Origin: Acidimicrobiaceae bacterium
GTDB lineage: Bacteria > Actinomycetota > Acidimicrobiia > Acidimicrobiales > Bog-793
Assembly: GCA_025463965.1 (NCBI GenBank)
Contig: JAODBN010000035.1
Span: 1 to 5,291, forward strand
Length of the DNA: 5,291 bases
Reading direction: 5' to 3'
The notes under the pieces were generated by a model. The model searched no databases and was not told the DNA's origin. It saw only the letters and a list, made by a program, of their open reading frames with translations. Of this stretch, positions 1-4,526 are shown piece after piece. Numbering within the stretch: the stretch's first letter is position 1; every line of letters begins with the position of its first letter. The position numbers and the translations under genes are program-made.

Positions 1-210
1 CACCTGCCACCAGTGGTTGACCATCGGCTCGAGGGCGAGTCGCACCTTTCCCACGACCTGGGTCCACAGCAGCAGCGCGTCCCGGGTCTCCTCCCAGTCC
101 GAGAGGCGCAGGTCCGGCCACTGCGACTGCGAGGGACCGGACCGGGTCAGACGGGTTCCCTCAGGTGCGGTCGGCCCTGCAGCGGCTGCCTGTCCGGCTC
201 GCTCGTCCAC
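1..210 (-). CDS. DUF5996 family protein, N-terminal part (cut by the window edge)
   Basis: The minus-strand frame ending at position 1 is open and gives 70 residues from a GTG start at 208-210. After a low-complexity, Ala/Gly/Arg-rich leader of about 30 residues, the text reads WPDLRLSDWEETRDALLLW (31-49), TQVVGKVRLALEPMVN (50-65), then HWWQV. The order W-P-x-L, W-x-x-T, W-T-Q-(I/V)-V-G-K-x-R-L-A-L and N-H-W-W is what I recall as the opening of DUF5996 proteins, which are about 300 residues long and have no known function. Most of the protein therefore lies outside the window. The GTG is the only ATG, GTG or TTG codon seen in this frame upstream of the conserved block, and it has a purine-rich GGAGAGG ten bases upstream. 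The gene lies 106 nt downstream of the membrane-protein stop on the same strand, with no clear terminator between, so read-through is possible. Family assignment is from memory of motifs; start choice is moderately sure. Confidence 0.8.
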   Translation of the reverse strand, partial: MDERAGQAAAAGPTAPEGTRLTRSGPSQSQWPDLRLSDWEETRDALLLWTQVVGKVRLALEPMVNHWWQV

Positions 211-220
211 GATCCCGGCC

Positions 221-227
221 CCTCTCC
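221..227 (-). promoter_or_regulatory. Ribosome binding site for the DUF5996 gene
   Basis: On the minus strand this reads GGAGAGG, ending ten bases before the GTG at 210. Spacing is slightly long, but it is the only Shine-Dalgarno-like stretch near the start and supports the GTG choice. Confidence 0.45.
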
Positions 228-316
228 GCGCCGGTCCATCCGCGCCACGACGATCTTGCCTCAGGCGGTGCTCAAAGTCACCTCCGGCGACGGACGTCCA
301 GCGCGGCGCGCCTGAT

Positions 317-1609
317 TCAGCGCTTGACGAGCGTCATGTGCCAGCGGGCCGGGTCGATGGAGAAGCTGAAGCGGATCCCCTTCGGCAAGGCGTCAAAGCG
401 AGCCACCTGTGCCCCCCAGTCGTGGCGGGGCGCCGCCGGGTAGCGGAAGTCCTCGCGCACCCCGAGCCCGACGAGCGTGCACAAGAGCACGAGCCCGACC
501 GCCACGGGGAGCCGTCGGGCGCTGCGCAGCAGGAAGAAGACGTCGGCAACGAGGGCCGCGGCCGGGAGGAACCAGTAGCGCAGCCCACCGGTCTCGACGA
601 GGATCTGCCACTGGGGATGATCGATGCTCGCGACCGGCGTGGCCAAGGAGGCCGCGAGCACGAGCCCCGCGTAGAGGTTGACCATCTTGAGCTCGAGCGG
701 CCCGGCCACGAGCGCCCAGCCGACGAGGAGGGCGCCGAGCCCGAGCAGGAGCCCGCAGATGAGCAGGTTTTCGCCTCCCGATCGGACCGAGTCCAGCGAA
801 GCCGATCCGAGCAGGGTGCCACCGACGACTTGGCCGCCGAGGATCTCGACGAGCCGATTTGCACTGGCACCGAGCGGGCCGTAGTGGCCCCGCGCCGAGC
901 TGGCGAGCGCATACGCCTGGAGCCCGGCGCAGGCGAGGTCGACCCCGAACAGCACCGCGGTCCACGTGCGCCGCCTCGCCGCCCACACGATCGCCGCGAT
1001 CGGCAGCAGGGCGAGACAGAACGGCCCAGTGAGCCCCGACAGGACCACGACGACGACGTCGAAGATCCGCCACGGCGTCCCGCCGGGAGCGGCGAGCGCC
1101 ACGAGCAGGGCGAGCAGTCCGAGGTGCCACTGGGCGTTCGTCAGGTTGGCGTTGACCTCCAAGGTGTTGGGGAGGGCGAGATAGGCGGCGGCGAGAACCA
1201 GGCGGGCGAGGAGGCTGGGGACGGCAGTGGCAAAGCGGGAGGAGGCGAGCAGCACCGCGGGGAGCACCTGGACGAGCACGGCGACCACCATGAACAGCGC
1301 GGGCAGCTCCTGCAGCGGCACGTTGAGGCCGAGGTCCGAGACGAGTCGGGGGAAGCTCTGGTAGTAGCCGGTATGCGGCGTGGCGAGCGGGTGCAGCCAG
1401 CCCTGCTCGTAGGCGGAGCGGAACCAGACCTGGCCGTCCTCCGCCCAGAGCTCGGGATGCAGGAGGACCGACGGGCTGCGCGCCAGGCAGACGAGGAGCC
1501 CCGCCAGGAGCACGCCCAAGAGCAACGGCGCCTCGAGGCGCGCCCGATCCGCCCTCGATCCCGAGCGGGCGCCGCCCACGCGGCGGGGGAGGGCGACGGC
1601 AGCGCTCAC
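317..1609 (-). CDS. Polytopic membrane protein, possible GT-C-like family, function unknown
   Basis: A 430-residue protein with roughly nine or ten hydrophobic segments. The first spans residues 27-43, after a basic cytoplasmic N-terminus rich in Arg. Others lie near 103-122, 132-146, 162-174 and 183-209, with the rest in the C-terminal half. After the first segment comes a loop with WAEDG (55-59), W62, A66, Y67 and G70, then a Tyr/Pro/Arg stretch (HTGYY at 79-83, FPRL at 86-89). A second polar motif, NLTNAQWHL (155-163), precedes another membrane helix. The C-terminus is a soluble tail of about 50 residues ending near D-P-A-R-W-H-M. An acidic pair in the first outer loop of a many-helix protein recalls GT-C glycosyltransferases, which use lipid-linked sugar donors, but I do not recognise a named family and this is inference. 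The GTG start is backed by GAAGGTGG six bases upstream. The gene starts 72 nt after the dehydrogenase stop, beyond a hairpin, so it is probably not a core part of the sugar operon. Confidence 0.85.
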   Translation of the reverse strand: MSAAVALPRRVGGARSGSRADRARLEAPLLLGVLLAGLLVCLARSPSVLLHPELWAEDGQVWFRSAYEQGWLHPLATPHTGYYQSFPRLVSDLGLNVPLQELPALFMVVAVLVQVLPAVLLASSRFATAVPSLLARLVLAAAYLALPNTLEVNANLTNAQWHLGLLALLVALAAPGGTPWRIFDVVVVVLSGLTGPFCLALLPIAAIVWAARRRTWTAVLFGVDLACAGLQAYALASSARGHYGPLGASANRLVEILGGQVVGGTLLGSASLDSVRSGGENLLICGLLLGLGALLVGWALVAGPLELKMVNLYAGLVLAASLATPVASIDHPQWQILVETGGLRYWFLPAAALVADVFFLLRSARRLPVAVGLVLLCTLVGLGVREDFRYPAAPRHDWGAQVARFDALPKGIRFSFSIDPARWHMTLVKR

Positions 1610-1615
1610 GGCCCG

Positions 1616-1623
1616 CCACCTTC
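1616..1623 (-). promoter_or_regulatory. Ribosome binding site for the membrane protein gene
   Basis: The minus strand reads GAAGGTGG, one base off GAAGGAGG, ending six bases before the GTG at 1609. This decides the start: no other start codon in this frame is as well placed. Confidence 0.65.
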
Positions 1624-1641
1624 GCGCATCGGCCAGCGAGG

Positions 1642-1662
1642 CGCCGGGATGCGTTCCCGGCG
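1642..1662 (-). terminator. GC-rich hairpin after the dehydrogenase operon, probable terminator
   Basis: CGCCGGGA (1642-1649) and TCCCGGCG (1655-1662) form a perfect 8-bp stem around a five-base loop (TGCGT). It begins about 19 nt past the TAG stop of the dehydrogenase at 1682 on the minus strand. No T-run follows on that strand, so it is not a classical intrinsic terminator, but U-less hairpins after genes are common in high-GC actinobacteria. It fits the end of the three-gene operon. It could instead be an RNA processing or stability element before the membrane gene. Confidence 0.5.
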
Positions 1663-1681
1663 GTCGAGGAGCCGAGCCCTC

Positions 1682-2701
1682 CTAGACCTCGACGACCGCC
1701 TTCACGCAGCTGCGGTCGTCGCGCACGGTGCGCACGGCCTCGCCGTAGGAGCCGAGACCGAAGCGGTGCGTCACAAGGCCGTCGGGGCGGACGCGCCCGG
1801 AGCGAAGCGCCAACACGGCGCGGTCGAAGCTGTAGGACTGAGAGAAGGAGCCCTTGATCGTCAGCTCACGGCGGAAGATGTCATAGGGGCTGACCGGCAG
1901 CCGGGCGTTCTCGTCGGCCATGCCGTAGACGAACAGCGTCCCGCCGACGCGCAGCATCTCGAGGCCTTGCTCGAGCACCCCGAGCGCGCCCGTGGCGTCG
2001 ATCACGACGTCGAAGCCTCCTGGTGCGAGCCGGCGCAGCTCCGCCACGGCGAGCTCGGGGTCCTCACGGCCGAAGCGGACGATCTCGTCCGCCCCGAACG
2101 AGCGCGCCAGCTCGAGCTTGGCAGGGGTCGGCGCGGCGACGGTCAGGCGTCCCGTGCCGCCCCCGGATAGCAGCTGGGTGAGGATGAGCCCGGTTGGGCC
2201 GGCGCCGACGATCAGGACGTCGAGCCCGGGGCCGAGCGCGAGGATGTCGAGCCCGTGCATGGCACAGGCCACCGGCTCGGCGAGCACCGCGGTGTCGAGG
2301 TCCAGATCGTCGACCGGGTGACACTTGCCGGCCGGTGCCACCACGAACTCGGCAAAGCCGCCCGGGTCGGTCACCCCGAGGGCGCGAAGCGTGACGCAAA
2401 AGGCAGGACGGGCCCGGCGGCAGTTCTCGCACACGCCGCAGGTCACCATGTTGTCGAGCGCGATCAGCTGGCCGGGGGAGAGCCCCTCGACGCCCTCTCC
2501 GAGCAGGTCCACCTCGCCGACGATCTCATGGCCCGGGATGAGCGGGTAGACGGGGAAGAACTCGCCGTTGTGCAGGTGGACGTCGGTTCCACAGATGCCC
2601 GTCTGCCGCACCCGAAGGCGCACCTCTCCCGGACCGGGCAGCGGGTCGACCACCTCGGCGATACGAAGCTCGCGGGGCCGGTCGTAGACAACTGCGTGCA
2701 T
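1682..2701 (-). CDS. Zinc-dependent medium-chain dehydrogenase (sorbitol/threonine dehydrogenase type), paralog 1
   Basis: A 339-residue MDR-superfamily alcohol or polyol dehydrogenase, expected to be cytosolic and to interconvert a secondary alcohol and a ketone. Catalytic-zinc residues are present: C37 in GICGTD (35-40), H58 and E59 in PGHE (56-59), and E142 in the AEP motif. The structural-zinc loop has all four cysteines (C88, C91, C94, C102). The Rossmann motif GAGPTG is at 166-171. At the end of the second Rossmann strand, where NAD enzymes usually carry Asp or Glu, this protein reads VAAPTPAK (188-195) with no acidic residue, suggesting NADP(H) preference; this is inference. SPYD (271-274) followed by F..RELTI.GS is shared with its upstream neighbour, so the two are clearly paralogs. 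Length is normal for the family. The ATG has a strong GAAGGAG five bases upstream. It is the last gene of the operon, 14 nt after paralog 2. Substrate unknown; sugar alcohol or ketose is likely from context. Confidence 0.93.
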   Translation of the reverse strand: MHAVVYDRPRELRIAEVVDPLPGPGEVRLRVRQTGICGTDVHLHNGEFFPVYPLIPGHEIVGEVDLLGEGVEGLSPGQLIALDNMVTCGVCENCRRARPAFCVTLRALGVTDPGGFAEFVVAPAGKCHPVDDLDLDTAVLAEPVACAMHGLDILALGPGLDVLIVGAGPTGLILTQLLSGGGTGRLTVAAPTPAKLELARSFGADEIVRFGREDPELAVAELRRLAPGGFDVVIDATGALGVLEQGLEMLRVGGTLFVYGMADENARLPVSPYDIFRRELTIKGSFSQSYSFDRAVLALRSGRVRPDGLVTHRFGLGSYGEAVRTVRDDRSCVKAVVEV

Positions 2702-2706
2702 TGAGG

Positions 2707-2713
2707 CTCCTTC
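2707..2713 (-). promoter_or_regulatory. Strong ribosome binding site for dehydrogenase paralog 1
   Basis: The minus strand reads GAAGGAG, ending five bases before the ATG at 2701, within the 14-nt gap after the upstream gene. It is the best Shine-Dalgarno match in the operon and suggests efficient independent initiation here, unlike the coupled gene upstream. Confidence 0.8.
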
Positions 2714-2715
2714 TC

Positions 2716-3714
2716 TCAGCTGGCGCCCGACAGGACGGTGGCCTTGAGGCCCGAGCCCTCACGGGTGTGGCGGAAGGCCGTCTCGATGTCTGTGAGCGGC
2801 ACCGGTTCGTCCAGCAGCGCGTCGATCGGAATCTGGCGGCTCGCGAGCAGCTCGAGGGCCCGTCCGAAGCTGTGGCGCACCGAGTTCGAGCCGACGATCG
2901 TGAGCTCACGGGCAAAGACGTCGTAGGGAGAGAGCGTCACCTTCGCGTCGGCGCTCGAGACCCCGAAGACGGCGAAGGTCCCGGCTCGTCGGACGAGGCC
3001 CAGACCCTCCTCGATCGCTGCGGCGTTGCCCGTGGCGTCTACCACCACCTGCCAGCCGTCGCCGACGTCGAGATCGAGCGCCTGCTCCGCCGTTCGCTCG
3101 GCGCCGAAGGTCGGGGCGACGTCGCGGCGAGCCGGCCGACGCTCGACGACGTCGACACGCGCGCCACCGAGGCTCAGCAGCCGAGTGAGCAAGAGACCCG
3201 CCGGTCCCGCGCCGAGCACGAGGGCGTTCGCACCGACGACGGGGCCGATCCGGTCGAGCGCGTGGAGGACACACGAGAGGGGCTCGGTCACCGAGGCCCA
3301 CCGCGCGGGCACGGCGTCGGGGACCGGCTCGCACTGGCTCGCGGCCACACGCACGTAACGGGCGAAGGCGCCGTCCGCGGTCGTGCCGAGGCCGCCGCCG
3401 TTCGCGCACAGGTTCGTCCAGCCGCTGCGGCACTGGCGGCAGTGGCCGCAGAACACCATCGGGTCGACCGCCACGAGCGTGCCGAGCGCCGGCCCGCTCA
3501 CGCCTTCGCCGAGCGCGACCACCCGTCCGCTCAGCTCGTGGCCGGGGATCACGGGGTAGCGGACCGAAGAGTGCTCACCGTCCAGCACGTGCAGGTCGGT
3601 GCCGCACACCCCGCAGCGCTCCACCTCGACCACGACCTCGAGCGGGCCGGGCGAGGGGTCCGGAACCTCTTCCAGCGACCAGCGGCCCGGGGCCGTCACG
3701 ACGACCGCCTTCAT
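2716..3714 (-). CDS. Zinc-dependent medium-chain dehydrogenase (sorbitol/threonine dehydrogenase type), paralog 2
   Basis: A 332-residue MDR dehydrogenase with the full zinc set. Catalytic residues are C37 in GVCGTD (35-40), H59 and E60 in PGHE (57-60), and E144 in TEP. Structural-zinc cysteines are C89, C92, C95 and C103. The Rossmann motif GAGPAG is at 168-173. The second Rossmann strand ends V-V-E-R-R (189-193), so E191 sits where an acidic residue would bind the adenosine ribose of NAD; NAD preference is inferred, in contrast to paralog 1. SPYD (262-265) and the following F.RELTI.GS.S match paralog 1. The enzyme should oxidise a polyol or sugar hydroxyl, or reduce a ketose. Its ATG overlaps the epimerase stop as ATGA. 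No Shine-Dalgarno is visible upstream, so translation is probably coupled to the epimerase. L-iditol, xylitol, galactitol or another polyol are all possible substrates; nothing here decides among them. Confidence 0.93.
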   Translation of the reverse strand: MKAVVVTAPGRWSLEEVPDPSPGPLEVVVEVERCGVCGTDLHVLDGEHSSVRYPVIPGHELSGRVVALGEGVSGPALGTLVAVDPMVFCGHCRQCRSGWTNLCANGGGLGTTADGAFARYVRVAASQCEPVPDAVPARWASVTEPLSCVLHALDRIGPVVGANALVLGAGPAGLLLTRLLSLGGARVDVVERRPARRDVAPTFGAERTAEQALDLDVGDGWQVVVDATGNAAAIEEGLGLVRRAGTFAVFGVSSADAKVTLSPYDVFARELTIVGSNSVRHSFGRALELLASRQIPIDALLDEPVPLTDIETAFRHTREGSGLKATVLSGAS

Positions 3715-4376
3715 CGGGTGCGAGGGCCGAGGGCGTGCAGCTCGCGGATCGCTGCCAGCGGGTCGGGGCGGCCGAAGACCAGCGAGCCGGGCACCACACC
3801 GTCCGCTCCCGCCTCGGCGAGCGGGCCGACGGTGTGTGGACGGATGCCCCCGTCGACGACGATCGGCGGTCCACCTCCTGGGCCGAAGCGCTGCTCACGG
3901 GCGGCGACGAGGGCCGAGATCCGTGCCGGGGTCGCCGGGTCGAGCCCGACGCCCTTGATGCCGATCTCGGTCCCCATTACCAGCACCCGCTCCACTGCCT
4001 CGAAGAGCCGCTCGGCGCGCTCCACCGGCTCGTGCACCTCCAGGCCGAGCGAGGGGCTCGCCCCGCGGGTGCGCACGGTCTCGAGCGTCGCACGGATGTC
4101 CGGGCTGGCCTCGCTCTGGACGGTGACCATGTCGGCGCCGGCATCGATGAAGCGGCCGAGCCAGTAGTCGGGGTCCGTCACGTTGAGGTGCACGTCGAGC
4201 GGGAGGGACGTGCGCGCCCGGAGCGCGGCGACCAAGTCCGGGCCGAAGAGCAGCTCGCGAACGTTGTGGCCGTCGAAGACGTCGATGTGGAAGGCGTCGG
4301 CCTCCTCGGCGACCTCGTCCACGGCGTCACCGAGCGCGAGCAGGTCGGCGGACCAGAGCGAAACGTAGGCCAGCAA
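3711..4376 (-). CDS. Ribulose-phosphate 3-epimerase-like protein (pentulose/hexulose phosphate epimerase), divergent phosphate loop
   Basis: A 221-residue (beta/alpha)8-barrel protein of the Rpe/AlsE type, matching the family's length. These cytosolic enzymes invert C3 of ketose phosphates such as ribulose-5-phosphate or allulose-6-phosphate. Visible elements are SLWSADLLAL near the N-terminus (family SILSADF), HIDVFDGH (30-37), DVHLNVTDP (61-69), VDGGIRPHTV (174-183) and VPGSLVFG (195-202). The four metal ligands, two of which are the catalytic aspartates, are all present as H30, D32, H63 and D175. The loop that is normally VNPGFGGQ is replaced by MGTEIGIKG (134-142), so phosphate or substrate contacts probably differ from housekeeping Rpe. 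The TTG start at 4374-4376 places the SADL motif at the usual distance from the N-terminus. The frame upstream holds no ATG or GTG before a stop at 4437-4439, and a G-run lies seven bases before the TTG. First gene of the operon; it overlaps the next gene by ATGA. Most likely a catabolic paralog rather than the pentose-pathway enzyme. Confidence 0.88.
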   Translation of the reverse strand: MLAYVSLWSADLLALGDAVDEVAEEADAFHIDVFDGHNVRELLFGPDLVAALRARTSLPLDVHLNVTDPDYWLGRFIDAGADMVTVQSEASPDIRATLETVRTRGASPSLGLEVHEPVERAERLFEAVERVLVMGTEIGIKGVGLDPATPARISALVAAREQRFGPGGGPPIVVDGGIRPHTVGPLAEAGADGVVPGSLVFGRPDPLAAIRELHALGPRTR

Positions 4377-4425
4377 CCCCGAACCCCCCGCCGAGGGTGA
4401 CCGATTCGGAACCGACCCTGGCTCC

Positions 4426-4454
4426 TTGTCCCTGGGCTATCGAATCGCTACGGT
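4426..4454 (+). promoter_or_regulatory. Putative promoter of the ROK kinase gene
   Basis: TTGTCC (4426-4431) and TACGGT (4449-4454) are separated by 17 bp, fitting the TTGNNN / TANNNT pattern of housekeeping sigma factors in actinobacteria. The start point would fall near 4461, giving a leader of about 66 nt. The -35 match is moderate. Its -10 box overlaps that of the opposite-strand promoter almost base for base. Confidence 0.5.
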
Positions 4455-4478
4455 ATTGCGCGAACCGGTTCGGGTCAA
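4450..4478 (-). promoter_or_regulatory. Promoter of the epimerase-dehydrogenase operon
   Basis: On the minus strand TTGACC (4478-4473) is followed after exactly 17 bp by TACCGT (4455-4450). This is a near-consensus sigma-70-type promoter for a high-GC actinobacterium. Transcription should begin near 4443, about 67 nt before the TTG start of the epimerase. The spacer contains the 12-bp palindrome at 4461-4472, adjacent to the -35 box, so a bound repressor would block RNA polymerase. Confidence 0.65.
4461..4472. promoter_or_regulatory. Perfect 12-bp palindrome, probable LacI-type operator
   Basis: CGAACCGGTTCG is a perfect inverted repeat with a central CCGG. The even-spaced core AACCGGTT resembles operators of several LacI-family sugar regulators. 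It lies in the spacer of the minus-strand promoter and at the predicted transcription start of the plus-strand promoter, so one protein could control both. The regulator is not in this window, and the family assignment of the operator is inference. Confidence 0.6.
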
Positions 4479-4484
4479 GCCAAA

Positions 4485-4511
4485 TCCGAAAGGATTCGGA
4501 AGCCGAAAGGA
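4485..4511 (+). repeat. Small inverted and direct repeats in the ROK kinase leader
   Basis: TCCGAA (4485-4490) and TTCGGA (4495-4500) form a perfect 6-bp inverted repeat around AGGA. The 9-mer CCGAAAGGA occurs at 4486-4494 and again at 4503-4511. Both lie in the predicted untranslated leader, 16-42 bases before the kinase ATG. They could form a small hairpin hiding the first AAAGGA, or be further protein-binding half sites. The second AAAGGA ends 15 bases before the ATG, too far for a normal Shine-Dalgarno. Confidence 0.5.
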
Positions 4512-4526
4512 CCCCAAGAGACTTCG

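Noticed and set aside
211..316. Possible terminator or promoter between the membrane gene and the DUF5996 gene
   Set aside because: Only short imperfect repeats (for example AGCGC 300-304 with GCGCT 320-324) and no convincing -35/-10 pair were found.
17..2170. A 717-residue open frame on the plus strand
   Set aside because: It runs antisense to the membrane protein and a well-supported dehydrogenase. Its product is low-complexity Arg/Glu/Gly/His-rich text with no family motif, as expected of antisense frames in high-GC DNA.
2701..4167. A 488-residue open frame on the plus strand
   Set aside because: It is antisense to the second dehydrogenase and the epimerase, both with full catalytic motifs. 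Its charged, repetitive composition shows no recognisable domain.
3735..4400. A 221-residue plus-strand frame nearly mirroring the epimerase
   Set aside because: Equal length is a coincidence of antisense stop spacing; only the minus-strand frame carries the Rpe motifs and metal ligands.
4422..4427. AAGGAG on the minus strand upstream of the epimerase, as a possible ribosome binding site for an earlier start or leader peptide
   Set aside because: No ATG, GTG or TTG follows at suitable spacing, and the epimerase start is about 45 bases further on.
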